A stretch of DNA of 64,000 nt from Lampris incognitus (GCF_029633865.1 NC_079223.1:37321706-37385705); one strand, 5' to 3'. Positions 1 through 11,264 are shown, numbered from the stretch's first letter. The notes: generated by a model from the letters alone, not told the origin. A program made the numbers and translations.

Positions 1-824
1 TGTCAGCAATTTAGTTAATGATTTTATCCTTCTCCCAGCAGGACAGGGGTATTGGACAGATTCTATTCATCCATCTGTCTGTCGGTCGTTCTGGCCATCC
101 ATTCATCCCTCCTTTGATTTTGCCCCCCTGACAGTTAGTGATGAATGAAGTTCCACTGCCTACTGTGATATGAGAGAGAGAGAGACAGAAGAGAGAGATG
201 TGAGGGAGACAGCCTGAGAGAGTATGAGACAAAGAATATGAGGAAGAGACACTTAAATAAGTGTTAAAGCTACAGTCCTAAAGATTTCCATTTTTATTTA
301 GAGTCAGTAAGCACTTAGTTTTAGCCTGTCTCCACCTGCCCATATTGTGGGAAAAAGTGAAAAAGAGGTGGAAATCAAGAGGACAGTAACGGTTGGATGT
401 GGGACTATTGGTGGCAGTGCTGTAGTAAAACGTCACAACCCGTCTTCCCAGAGAAATTAGTTTACCAACACCAAGGTGCCACTGTTCTACTCGGCTCGGC
501 TCGGCTCTGTTTTTGTTTTGTTTTTTTAGTCTTAACATGCAAGACTTAACATACATTGCCTGCTTCATATGAGTGTCAGATTCAATGATACCCCCATATT
601 AAGCAGACAATTTTGGGGGCGTTTATCATATTATGCACTTTCCCCTTGATGTAAGAAAAAGCATAGTTTTTCTACCTCAAAGCAGCCGCGTGATGCATCT
701 CGTTTTTATTGAATTTATCATGTAGGCATTTAGTCCTACCATGCTAAGCACATAACACATGGTTGAATCCGAGCTTTAGCTTTTCATATTGTAGTATACG
801 TTGATAAAGATCTTTTACAAGCTT
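1..824. other. non-coding flank, probably inside a desi2 intron
   Basis: I see only a short GA-rich stretch near 171-215 and AT-rich unique sequence. No exon of desi2 or any other gene is recognisable. If desi2 is intact, this belongs to the intron before the exon at 6453. Confidence 0.5.
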
Positions 825-825
825 G

Positions 826-1192
826 TGGCGGCACGGTGGCCCAGTGTCTGCAACTTTCGCCTCACAGCAAGAAGGTCCTGGGTTCGAACCCCGGGGTTGT
901 CCAACCTTGGGGGTCATCCCAGGTCGTCCTCTGTGTGGAGTTTGCATGTTCTCCCCGCGTCTGCGTGGGTTTCCTCTGGGTGCTCCGGTTTCCCCCACCA
1001 TCAGAAGAAACATGCATGTTTGGGTTTATACTCCTGTCTGTGCCCCTGACCGAGGCAATGGGAAAAGAACTGGAGTTGGTCCCCGGGCGCTGCATCAAGG
1101 CAGCAGCCCACTGCTCCTAGCTACGCTGATCACAGCTAGGATGGGTTAATTTGCAGTAACTGAATTTCCCCAAGGGGGTTAATAAAGGAAAC
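826..1192 (+). repeat. tRNA-derived SINE, family A, full length
   Basis: The element begins GGCGGCACGGTGG and carries a box B-like GGTTCGAACCC at about 881, so the head is tRNA-derived. A body follows (TGTGTGGAGTTTGCATGTTC and related stretches), ending with GGGGGTTAATAAAGG. The same body is seen inverted at 1940-2310 and 36290-37105, showing it is dispersed. Confidence 0.75.
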
Positions 1193-1679
1193 GTTGATTT
1201 GCTCTTTAGCCACAACAACCTGTGTTCCTCTCAAACTCTGACCTGCCTAGTTCTCTCGCATTTGGCTGCCATGTTGAAGATGTAAAACTTCATGAGCCTT
1301 TCATCATGAGGTTTTCTGGGAAAGTTTTGGACATTTGTTTGCATGTAAAAAAAACCCCAAAAAAACTTCACAATTGGAGCTTTAAGAAGAAGTTTTGTGT
1401 CAATCTTACATTTTGCATAGTGCATTTTCATGTCAAAGGGATAGTGCAGGACATTGCCCTGCAGTAGCTTAGATACCACACTGTGTGTATGAATTCAATA
1501 TTCTGTTGCTATGTGCCTGTGAGCGGCATGGTGCAAATGCTTTTGGGCCTGTGGTCATCAACCATGCACCACTGTGTTTGTGTTCGAACCTCCAAGTCCA
1601 CCGTTGTGTTGCTTTTCTTGTTTGTGCTGGAAATGACAGTTTACATAGGACCCTAAAGCCTGTGAGAGCTTAATGTGTG

Positions 1680-1753
1680 ACTCAAAGAAAGTTGAATCAG
1701 TTCATCTGGACACAACATTTATTGACAGAAACGTTTCATCACTCATCTACCTG
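1680..1753 (+). mobile_element. Penelope-like element terminus, fragment
   Basis: The segment beginning GTTGAATCAGTTCATCTGGA and running through AACGTTTCATCACTCATCTA is shared by at least six other places in the window, where it borders Penelope-like coding remnants. Only the end is present here. Confidence 0.6.
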
Positions 1754-1939
1754 GTTTACCGATCATGCATAAAGACAAAGTGTGACATTTGCTATAAGAA
1801 TTGTATTGCTTGTCATTCTGATTATTTTCATTTAGTTATGTTATGGACAAAACTGTGCTTGGGAAAGAGAGGTTTTTATTCATCAGTGGTTCTTGTTAGT
1901 GATTTCTCTTCCTAAATTTGACCATAATGATGCAAAAAA

Positions 1940-2312
1940 CCACCCATTCCATCCATTATCCAAGCCACTTATCTGAATTAGGGTCGCGGGATGCTGGAGC
2001 CTATCCCAGCAGTCATTGGGCAGCAGGTGGGGAGACACCCTGCCGCCGCCAGTCCATCACAGAGCCGACACACACACACACAAATTCACACCTAGGGACA
2101 ATTTAGTATGGCCGATTCACCTGGCCTGCGTGTCTATGGACTGTGGGAGGAAACCGGAGCACCTGGAGAAAACCCATGGGGAGAACATGCAAACTTCACA
2201 CAGAGGATGACCTGGGATGACCCCCCCAAGGTTGGATTACCCCAGGGTTTGAACCCAGGACCTTCTTGCTGCGAGGCGACCATGCTAACCACTGTGCCAC
2301 ATAAAACCAATT
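1940..2312 (-). repeat. tRNA-derived SINE, family A head with GGATGG-type tail, inverted
   Basis: On the minus strand the head (GGTTCAAACCC box B near 2250) and body match the element at 826-1192. Its 3' end instead carries the TGGGATAGGCTCCAGCATCC-type tail ending near (GGAT)n, also seen at 4384-4476 and 25345-25475. An internal (CA)n run lies near 2070-2083. Confidence 0.75.
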
Positions 2313-2611
2313 GAGTATTTATCAGAAAAGTTTAGGTTACTTTTCGAGATTAAAAAAATACTAACAATGCTGTAACATTTTAACAGTAAATAGATTTAAA
2401 AACTCTAACAGCTCAAAAATGCAAATTAAGAGAATAACACAAAATAATTGGTCTTGGTGGATAAAGTTCCTCCTCTGTCTGTCTTCCAACTGGGTAGTGG
2501 AACTGTCGTCTCAATCTAAATGACTAGGATAGGGTAACAGATTACTTGCAAATCAGCCTGTGTTTTTTGTTCCTATGCCTCTGTATATGCTCACGCTTAT
2601 CTCTTTATTCA

Positions 2612-2613
<2 letters not shown>

Positions 2614-2670
<57 letters not shown>
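2614..2670. repeat. (GT)n microsatellite
   Basis: About 28 uninterrupted GT units. A second (GT)n of about 34 bases lies at 2827-2860 in the same pyrimidine- and GT-rich region. Confidence 0.98.
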
Positions 2671-2674
<4 letters not shown>

Positions 2675-2824
2675 ATATGTCATGTCCGTATGTCACTCTC
2701 TCTTGCTCTCTTTCCTGCGTGTGCTTGTCTCTTTCGCCCTTTCTGCTGAGTTCAGCATCTCACCGTGTGCTTGTGTGCATCTGTCTTCCTCTCGCTCTCT
2801 GGTATTCACATTTTTCTCTCTCCA

Positions 2825-2864
<40 letters not shown>

Positions 2865-3087
2865 GTGTGTATATGTCCCTGTGTGTCTGGTGTCTCCCTT
2901 TCCTTTCTCTCCCTGTTTTGCATCCACTCTGTCTCCATCAGTGTTTGTGTGGGTGTATGTGTATATCTGCATTTGTGTGTGGGCGTGCGTGCATGTGTGT
3001 GGGTGTTCAATTGTGCATGCATCTAGCAGAGCTCCTGCATTGCTGTGAATTACTTCTGCTCTAGTTGATCTTCAATGTGACTGCACA

Positions 3088-3285
<198 letters not shown>

Positions 3286-3699
3286 CACTCACACACTCTC
3301 CTGTTCTTTCCATGTGGATCCTGAGTATTGATGAGACGATGCCTGCATTTTCCTCAGTGACATGTCTCTGTGGAAAAAGAAGTTGATGTGGAATCCTGTG
3401 TATTGACCCAATAGTGATGTAGCTGAACAGGGAGTATGTAGCACATCAGGTCCCCCTGTTTCTCCCTGGCAACACACTAAGCAGGTGGATCCAGGCTAAA
3501 TCTCTGATCCATGACTGATGCACCTGTTAAATCAGCTTCAGCTCAACAGTAGGAGTGCTGTTCATGTTAAAATTACAATTCTGAAGATTTCAATGTAAAT
3601 AAATGTCCTAGTTTGAATTTCTATCCCAAGTATATGTACAGCTAAATATCCTGCAGCCATTATATAAATATAATAAACGCCTATGGTAGAGTGACAGGC

Positions 3700-3995
3700 A
3701 TGGGTGCAAGTCCGTGACTACTGGGATGGCATCTAGTGCTTTACTTGTGCCCCCGTCCATAGGGTTAGTGGTTGCGTCAGTAAGGGCATCTGACATAAAA
3801 TTTTGCCAGATCATCATGCGAATTGATAAGACCATAGCAGATCGGTCGAGGCTACATGCGGGATTGGCTAAGACCCAGGTTGACAAAGGCTGCCATTGGT
3901 GATATGCTCTCACAGGAGGGTGATGGGCACTGTACAATCTGCTGTGGCGACCCCTGAGAAACAGGGAGCAAGCTGAAAGAAGAAGAAGAATGACA
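3700..3995 (+). repeat. interspersed repeat with (GAA)n tail
   Basis: The stretch ends CTGTGGCGACCCCTGAGAAA, then GGGAGCAAGCTGAAAG and AAGAAGAAGAA. This is a common fish SINE-like 3' end, recognised from memory of similar teleost repeats. No internal copy elsewhere in the window confirms it. Confidence 0.5.
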
Positions 3996-4383
3996 TCTGT
4001 GGTAACATTGGTGATTGCAGATCTGTTTGACCACTGCATATCCAAGAAATCAATTTGAAGTGAAAGTCCCCAGTGCTGTTGTGCCAGTATCCGCCCCACC
4101 TCCAAACAAATAAAATATGGTTGAACATTGGTTTTAGCTATTAATGTTGTTGTATCCATTGATTATTTTACGAGCTTGTTCTGCAGATTCTGCTTTAGCC
4201 ACAGGATGCTTATGAATGCCTTACAATATTTCAAAGGAAAGTCCTCCCCATTGGTTACCTTCAAAATGAGCAACTATAAAAATATTCATGACTTGAGTAG
4301 TTGTGCATTAGTTTTTCTCTTGAATATGCCAGCAATAGTGTGGCATATTTATAATATATTTAGTTATAATAGCAACTGTGATG

Positions 4384-4476
4384 GCCTGGCGGCCTACTGT
4401 GATGGCCTGGCGACCTGTCCAGCATCCCCACGACACTGAGAGCAGGATAAGCAGTTTGGATAATGGATGGATGGAT
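4384..4476 (+). repeat. 3' tail of a family A SINE with a local duplication
   Basis: A 20-base unit containing TGTGATGGCCTGGCG occurs twice (4378-4417), followed by the SINE tail AGCAGGATAAGCAGTTTGGA and (ATGG)n. Confidence 0.6.
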
Positions 4477-4769
4477 GCCAGCAATAGAAAATGATAAAAA
4501 GAATATTTCTTTTCATCTAACTCTCAGCATTGTAGCTTTAAACACTGAGTTGCCATAAAGCCACTTTGAAAAAGTATCTAAACTTGAAAGTTGATAAATT
4601 AAATTAAAACTATTGAAAAGGACAACTGCTTGCATGTAAATCTTGAAGGATTGAAACTTTGAAATAACTGCTGATCAGGAATAACCAAACCCGGAACGCT
4701 ATTGTAATAGCTCACTTAATGTTTTTCTTTTTTTTTTTTTTTTTGGTAAGACTTTTCTGGGGAGATCAT

Positions 4770-5455
4770 ACAGCACATGGTGAATCGGCTGGGAGAGCGG
4801 GGCAGGCTAAGCTAACTGCCAGCTCATGCAGACTGGCCGTTCCGATAACACCAAGATATCACCAAGGGCAGTCTGGCGGCGGCCTTGCCTAGCTTTGATT
4901 GTGCAGTGTTTTTGTCTGCATCTGTGTTTGTTTGCATCTGTGTTTGTGTCGTCGTGTGGAGTGTGGGGAGGTGTGTCGAAGGTGTCTGGCTGGGAGAGCT
5001 GGCGCTGGATCAGCTGGGTGAGCCTGGTCTGCTGCGTCCTGTGGGCCCAGAGACCACAGCCGTGACCGGAGCTGTGCCTGAGGAGGGGACACCGAGGGTG
5101 GTCTGGCGGTACGCAGAGGCGGAGCAGGCTAGGCTAACTGCTAGCCCATGCAGACCAGCAGTTCCATGCTGGCGTTCGTTCTCTTGGACAGTGAAATTTT
5201 TGAATTTGTTGCAAATTTGCTGAATGGACTGTGTTGTTGACTGTTTGTGTTTGTGTTTTTGTTTTTTGTTTTTTTGCTTTGTTCTCTCTGGTTTTGTATG
5301 TTTTTGATGGTGTCGTTTTTGGGAGGCTGTGGATACGTGTTTTTGTCTTTTGTGTTGCACTGCTGTGGGCTGGGAGAAACGAAACTTCATCACTTTTGTA
5401 TACGCAAATACATGAATGAGATGACAATAAATTGTTCCTGATCCCTGATCTTCAC
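4770..5455 (+). repeat. dispersed repeat E, plus copy
   Basis: This GC-rich repeat contains an internally duplicated module (CAGGCTAAGCTAACTGCCAG near 4803 and CAGGCTAGGCTAACTGCTAG near 5127), then T-rich sequence, and ends GACAATAAATTGTTCCTGATC. The same material occurs inverted at 11265-11960. The end resembles a short-tailed retroelement 3' end. No clear coding capacity is seen. Confidence 0.65.
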
Positions 5456-5777
5456 AATAGCAGCTAATTGTGGACGAGGAAGGCAAATAGAGGAGAGCTT
5501 TAAGCAGTGAAGTTGTGGCTAACAAACAGAACAACCTAGCAAAAAAAAAAAGACCAACAGATGCTACAGCTTCATTAGCTAAAACCCAGGTTCAACTTAT
5601 TTTTTTTTCTAATGTGGAAGACGCTGTCATAAGGGCAGAGGCAACTTTGATTTTGAAAACATCTCAAACACCATTGCATCATTGCATTCACTGTATATCA
5701 CCCTTGTGAAGTCATTGTCAGGCATCGATGAGAATCATACAGACAAAACCTCTGCTAGTAGCTTCAACATTGAGAAA

Positions 5778-6033
5778 CTTAGATGAGCGATGAAACGTTT
5801 CTCTCCCAATAAACGTCATGTCCAGATCAACTGATTCAACGTTCTGCCATTGGTTTCGGTCGTAATGCAACTGTGTTGTTTATAAAGGTGGGGATACCTG
5901 CAGTCATTTGAGACTGAAGAGGTTTATTAGATGAGTGATGAAATGTTTCTCCCAATAAACGTCATGTCCAGATGAACTGGTTCAACGTTCTGTGATTTCC
6001 TTACTCCTGGATTATTGAGCATGCATCAAGATA
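5778..6033 (+). mobile_element. two head-to-tail Penelope-like termini
   Basis: The terminal sequence (GATGAAACGTTTCTCTCCCA ... CCAGATCAACTGATTCAACG) occurs at 5783-5843 and again at 5935-5990, separated by the GTTTATAAAGGTGGGGATAC-type subterminal part. The second copy continues into GGATTATTGAGCATGCATCA, the outer end seen elsewhere near 48785, 50335 and 60360. Confidence 0.65.
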
Positions 6034-6452
6034 TTTGTGCATCAATAATAAATAAAGCTGACTTCTCTTCAGCCATTCTCACATTGTGCACTTCTGTTGA
6101 ACTGGCTGAACTGGAACATTTCCAAAAAAACAGGAACGGGGCTCCACTGGAGCGAGCCTCGGGGAGAGTAGCTAATTTGCAATCCGATATCCCAAAACAG
6201 AGAGCTGAATAGAGGTCACAGTAACAAACCAAACGGAGGGAATTGGATAGAGGTTCATTCCACAAACATCACACCCGTAGGAACAAATGGGCTGGATTGA
6301 GGAGGAAATCATACGTTGTATACCTTTTTTACATTTGTGAAACTTCAGTGACTTTAACTCCCTTCCCCCATCTTCTCCTCTCTTTCCCTCTCTCACCTAC
6401 TTCTTTTCCATCTGTCCTCTCCTCCCTCTTTTACCCCCGCCCCAAACCCCAG

Positions 6453-6594
6453 AGAAGCCATAGTCCTAGGCAGCACAGATTTCACGGAGGAGGATGTGGA
6501 GCGTATTGTGGAGGAGATGGGGAAGGAATATAAGGGGAACGCCTACCACCTCATGCACAAAAACTGCAACCATTTTTCTTCCGCTCTGTCTGAG
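6453..6594 (+). CDS. desi2: desi2 internal exon (desumoylating isopeptidase 2) with catalytic Cys
   Basis: This exon encodes about 47 residues that match vertebrate DESI2 (PPPDE1) from roughly residue 71 to 117, starting [10 protein letters not shown] and including [24 protein letters not shown]2 is a small cytosolic PPPDE-family thiol peptidase reported to remove SUMO or ubiquitin-like modifiers. The cysteine in HKNCNHF corresponds to the catalytic Cys108 of the human protein; the partner His30 would be in an earlier exon not present here. The acceptor AG is at 6451-6452. The exon's first base completes a split codon, and it ends after GAG with donor GTGGGT at 6595, phase 0. A pyrimidine-rich tract precedes it. 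The match is close over the whole exon, so identification is firm, although the upstream exons are outside the window or too short for me to see. Confidence 0.93.
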
Positions 6595-6768
6595 GTGGGT
6601 ATAGAAAAACACACACACACAATAACAAGATGCCCACTCAAGGGGCCAAAAACGTCAGCCACTTCTCCTCTGCCCTGTCAGAAGTCAGTGAAATTGAACA
6701 CACATATGTGCACACATGCTCACACACATACGTAGCTGCTCACACATAGCCAAAGACTGGTGTGGGCA

Positions 6769-6816
6769 CCAATGCATACGCCAATGCATACACCAATGCA
6801 TACACCAATGCATACA
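6769..6816. repeat. 12-bp tandem repeat, four units
   Basis: The unit CCAATGCATACA is repeated four times with one substitution (G for A in the first unit). Confidence 0.95.
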
Positions 6817-7282
6817 CTCGTACTGTAACATTCAAGCACCGACAACTGCATGTATCTTTCATGGCTCTCTGTGTGGCATGCCACATGCAGATGCAGAAGA
6901 ATACATATATACATTCATGTATACACTGTCGTTGCAAAAATTAAGAACTTGACATGAAGCCTAAAGAGAAAACAAACCAGATGCACAGAGAGAGAGAGAG
7001 GTTCATAAATGCAAGCTGTTTATTCTAGTCTTAAGTGGAATGGAGAAAAAGCATCTCTGCTGTATTCTCATCTGAGTCCAGCTTTTTAACAAGCTGTGTG
7101 TGTGATTAGGATGGGATATACTTACTTCGTGTGTCACCTTAGGGAAATTTGTCTTGGACTCCACACTGCAGTTCCATAGTCAAAACATTGCAGGGGTGTG
7201 TGTGTGTGTGTGAATGTGGGTGACGTGTGCAGTCATTATGGTGTAGCTGTATACCAGTGCATGTGTTTGACAGTCTATGTAG

Positions 7283-7283
<1 letters not shown>

Positions 7284-7340
<57 letters not shown>
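7284..7340. repeat. (GT)n microsatellite
   Basis: About 28 GT units. A shorter GT run is at 7194-7212. Confidence 0.98.
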
Positions 7341-7345
<5 letters not shown>

Positions 7346-8646
7346 CAATTTTTTCTGTGTGTGAGTAATGAGAAGTGAGCCTTGCAGTCAGCACATGGCT
7401 CTGAGACCAGGATTAAAGCACTAATACAAGTCCCGACTCGCAGCTAGCATCACACACACACACACGGACCGTGCATGCACACTTGAGCACGATCAGACAA
7501 ACACATACTGCTCACACATTAACAAGAACAGACACACATACCTGCACACACATTTACAAATATGCAGACACACACACAAACTCAGACAAGGACGATCATT
7601 GGGAAGTAGTTTTGGCCTCAGGAGCCATCCTCATGTTTACTAATGTAACCTCTTAGTGTCTTTAAGCATTTGATGACAAGAGAGCAAGAGAATGAGAGTG
7701 CCTTAGTAATACAGGGCAAGAAAGAGACTTCAGAGGAGTTATGGGGTAGAGAGAGGTATATTGTAGGCCAACCATCTTCTGTCATGGATCCTCCTGCCTG
7801 TCCAGCAAAATGGACGAGCTGCTTCTCCTTAACGGGACGAACAAGTACTTTGCACATTATGCTGCCCTCTGTTGCATTGAAACTTGGTTCAGCGAATCCA
7901 CCCTCGACAGCGGATTACATCTGCTGGGCTTTTGACTACACTGAGCGGATCGCATTATGGCGGAGGAATTTGCTCCTACATAAATGAGGGTTGGTGTACA
8001 GATGTCACAGTGTTAAGTAAATACTGCAGCCTGATCTTGGAGTCATTGTTCATAAACTGCAAGCCATTTTATTCACCGCGGAAGTTTTCGTCCTTCATCC
8101 TGGTCGGTGTTTACATCCCGTCCCAGGCCAGCGTGAATGGTGCACTCCAAACCCTGGCCGACCAAATTACCGGCTTGGAACAAAAACACACGGACTCACC
8201 TTTCATAATCCTTGGGGGACTTTAACAGAGCAGAATTAAACCACGAACTACCAAATTACAGATAGCATATTATTTGTCCCACCAGGTAAAATAACACACT
8301 GGACCGCTGCTACACAATTCTTAAAGATGCATATTGCTCTGTCCCCCAGGCAGCTTTGGGGCAGTCTGATCACTGCTTGGTTCACCTTATTCCAACCCAC
8401 AGGCAGAAACTAAAATCTGTAAAGCCTGTGGTTAAAGCACTGACAAAATGGACCAGTGAAGCAAGACGAACTGCAGGATTGTTTTTACTGCACTGACTGA
8501 AGTGTATTTGAAGCTGCAACTGGCAACCTGGACGAACTAACTGACACTGTGACATCTTACATCAGCTTTTGTGAAGACATACGTGTGCTTACCAAGACCT
8601 TCTGCACATAACAACAATAACAAGCCATGGTTCACAGCCAGACTAA

Positions 8647-9252
8647 AGTCTGATATATGCTTCTGCGTAGAATCGACGCCAGGGGTCCAGCGTAGGCACA
8701 CGTAGCCGTGTACCCTACACTGGAGGTTACGCCGCGGCCTGACGTGCACCTCTCCAAATTTATAACTACACATCGCAGCAACGGGCAGCTACGCAGATCA
8801 CAACAATTATGATTGGTCCGCTTGGTAGCATCGCATTTCCTCCTACCCATTTACGGCTGCTTCTTCTTCTTCGTCTGCTCCTTCTTCACCAAACAGTAAC
8901 CATGGTTCAATGGTCGTGCATGCCATCTCCTCCGACGTCTTCTCTCTTTTCTGTGTTGCATGAATTTCAGTAAAAGTGACTTGTTGTTCAACATTTATTC
9001 GCTCCAACTCCAACATGATCCGTTCAGTTTCAGTCGTCTTTGTTTGAAGCACCTGAAGAAACATCTGCTGTTTATGAGAAACTCAACAGAGTGGCATAGA
9101 AACCCCACCACTAACTAATGTTTTGGCAGTGAATTGCAGAGCGAAACAGGCCCACCAGTGCACAAGTGTGAATGCTGACAACTGCGTAGGCCACTTGCGT
9201 AGGCAACAGCGTAGGCTCTGCGTAGATTCTATGCAAAAGTATAACTATACCT
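8647..9252 (-). mobile_element. Harbinger-like DNA transposon remnant nested in the LINE
   Basis: The LINE frame is cut between NKPWFTARL and RHLRQAKQDAYSSG. The inserted 606 bases have imperfect terminal inverted repeats (18 of 27 positions match, core TGCGTAGAAT at the left end and ATTCTATGCA at the right). Flanking trinucleotides are TAA (8644-8646) and TTA (9253-9255), consistent with the TWA target of PIF/Harbinger elements after one substitution. On the minus strand, 8843-9064 encodes a Glu-rich coiled-coil-like tail (TETERIMLELERINVEQQ) resembling the C terminus of Harbinger Myb/SANT-like proteins. No transposase is present, so the copy is non-autonomous. Confidence 0.6.
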
Positions 9253-10259
9253 TTAGACATCTTCGGCAGGCCAAGCAGGATGCCTACAGCAGTGGACCAG
9301 AAATTCACTGACAAAGGGGATCAGAGTGGCCAACAGAAGCTAGACTGAAAAGCTGAAAAACAAGTTTTCAACCAATGACCCTGTGTCAGTGTGGAGGGGC
9401 CTGCAAGACATCACAAACTATAGAAGACCATCCCCCCATGCTGAGGCAAACAAAGACCTGGCTGTCGACTCGAGTTTCTTCTATTGCGGGTTTGAGAGAG
9501 ACAAATTCACACACCCCACCCAGTCCAGCCTAACGACAACAGCCCCCATCACACCTCTGGCAACCCCCCTACTCTCCCCCCTGATACTCGGGCTGCACTC
9601 AAGATACATGTAGAGGATGTGAGCCGGCTTTTTCAGAGACCAAAGGCCAGAAAAGCACCGGGTCCAGATGGTGTCTCCCCATCATGTCTTAAAGCCTGTG
9701 CTGACCAACTGGCTCCAATCTTCATGCAGATCTTGGAACACATCACTGGAGCTGTGAGAAGTCCCACCTGCTTCAAATGCTTCACCATAATCCCGGTCCC
9801 AAAGAAACCCTCCATCATAGGACTGAATGACTATAGGCCTATTGCTCTGACGTCAATGGTCATGAAGAGCTTCAATTGACTGGTGTTGACCCACCTTGAG
9901 AATGTCACAGGACACCTGCTGGACCCCCTGCTGTTTACCTGCCAGGCAAATAGGTCAGTGGATGACCCAGTCAACATAGGTCTGCACTACATCCTGCAAC
10001 ACCTTGACTGTCCAGCGACATATGCAAGGATCCTGTTTGTAGACTTCAGCTCGGTGTTCCAACACCATCAATCCAGAAATCCTCTCCTCCAAACACTCCC
10101 AGCTCACTGTATCCCCCGCCATCTGTCAGTGGGTCACCAGCTTCCTGACAGGCAGAAACAGCAGGTGAGGCTGAGGGAAGTCACTTCTGGTATATGGACA
10201 ATCAACACTGATGTCCCCCAGGGATGTGTCCTCCTCTCACTGCTCTTTTCCCTGTATAG

Positions 10260-10506
10260 CAGTGTTTCCCAACCCAGTGCTCAAGGAAGCCCTATCCTGC
10301 AGATTTTCTTTGCAACCCTGAATAGGCACCTGTTTGTTGTTATTCAACCAATCAGCAATGAATTATGTCAGATGTTGCACACCTTGTATAATTATTAAGT
10401 GCTGTGAGATGATTGGTTGAGTAAGTACAAGCAGGGCTACTTATGCAGGGTTACAATGAAAATCTGCAGGATAGGGGTTCCTTGAGAACTGGGTTGGGAA
10501 ATGCTG
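10260..10506. mobile_element. hAT-type MITE nested in the LINE
   Basis: The left end CAGTGTTTCCCAACCCAGTG and the reverse complement of the right end (CAGCATTTCCCAACCCAGTT) match over about 48 bases. Flanking 8-base duplications are CTGTATAG (10252-10259) and CTTTATAG (10507-10514), 7 of 8 identical. There is no coding capacity. The insertion lies in the reverse transcriptase frame right after SLY. Confidence 0.85.
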
Positions 10507-10862
10507 CTTTATAGGGAATGGGCAATATAGTATATAAGCAACATGGTATAATATATGGGCATAGGTTGTTGATTACTCAACCATAACAAAACTCTATATT
10601 ACTATATATATTACTATATAGAGCGACATACCCATTTTGCATACATACTTGCCTCCAATGTCCTGTTGTTCCATTTATTTCTTCTGTTTTTTTCGCTCTT
10701 TGTTTTCTTCTTTTTTGTGTGAGTGACATCTATAAGTGCTAGAAGCTGCTGTATACCGCCGTCAAATTCCTCATAGGTACACTTGACCAATAAAGTTGAT
10801 TCTAATTCTAAGTATAGTTTAACTGCTACTTTAATTTGCAGTCTATATGTTTAAGACAACTC

Positions 10863-10865
<3 letters not shown>

Positions 10866-10904
<39 letters not shown>
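10866..10904. repeat. (TC)n microsatellite and pyrimidine-rich region
   Basis: About 19 TC units followed by 250 bases of imperfect CT-rich sequence up to 11140, containing two copies of TCCCATTGTCATAACT (10926 and 10969). Confidence 0.95.
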
Positions 10905-10908
<4 letters not shown>

Positions 10909-11158
10909 TTCTTCCCCCTCCCCCCTCCCATTGTCATAACTTTGCGTAACTCTCTCTCTCTCTCTCCCTCCCATTGTCATAACTCCTATATTTCTTCTCC
11001 CTTCTCATTTTCTCCCTGCCTTTCATTGTTCTTTTATCTCACTCTATGTCTGTCTCTATCTCTCTGTCTGTCATTGACCCTCTCTGTCTCTACTCTATCC
11101 CTCTCTCGTTTCCTTCTTTTTCTCCTCACACCTCATCCTCCCTCTCTGGTGGTGGTGG

Positions 11159-11159
<1 letters not shown>

Positions 11160-11212
<53 letters not shown>
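11160..11212. repeat. (GT)n microsatellite
   Basis: About 26 GT units immediately after a GGTGGTGGTGG run. Confidence 0.98.
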
Positions 11213-11214
<2 letters not shown>

Positions 11215-11264
11215 CCTCGTATACAAAAACGCATGTTTATGTGTGTTTGTGTGTGGGTTAAAGC

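Larger units (their letters stand above)
7780..10808 (+). mobile_element. degraded LINE (CR1/L2/Rex-like) with two nested insertions
   Basis: The 5' part encodes apurinic endonuclease remnants (KMDELLLLNG, then GGGICSYINEGWCTD, FILVGVYIPSQASVNGALQT and DSPFIILGG), interrupted by stops and frameshifts. The reverse transcriptase part shows RKAPGPDGVSPSCLKACADQ, IIPVPKK, LNDYRPIALTSMVMKSF and TDVPQGCVLLSLLFSLY. The catalytic FADD region is missing, so the copy is internally deleted. It ends with a 3' UTR terminating GACCAATAAAGTTGATTCTA with a short (ATTCTA) tail. A Harbinger-like element (8647-9252) and a hAT MITE (10260-10506) are inserted in it. It lies in the desi2 intron in sense orientation. 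The same LINE type recurs at 29050-31935. Clade assignment is tentative. Confidence 0.85.

Noticed and set aside
3608-4159. 183-codon open frame on the minus strand
   Set aside because: It runs through an interspersed repeat with a (GAA)n tail and shows no protein-like motif.
6496-6735. A separate small gene beginning inside the desi2 exon
   Set aside because: The frame is the desi2 exon followed by read-through into the intron; the GT donor at 6595 and the matching exon at 15450 explain it.
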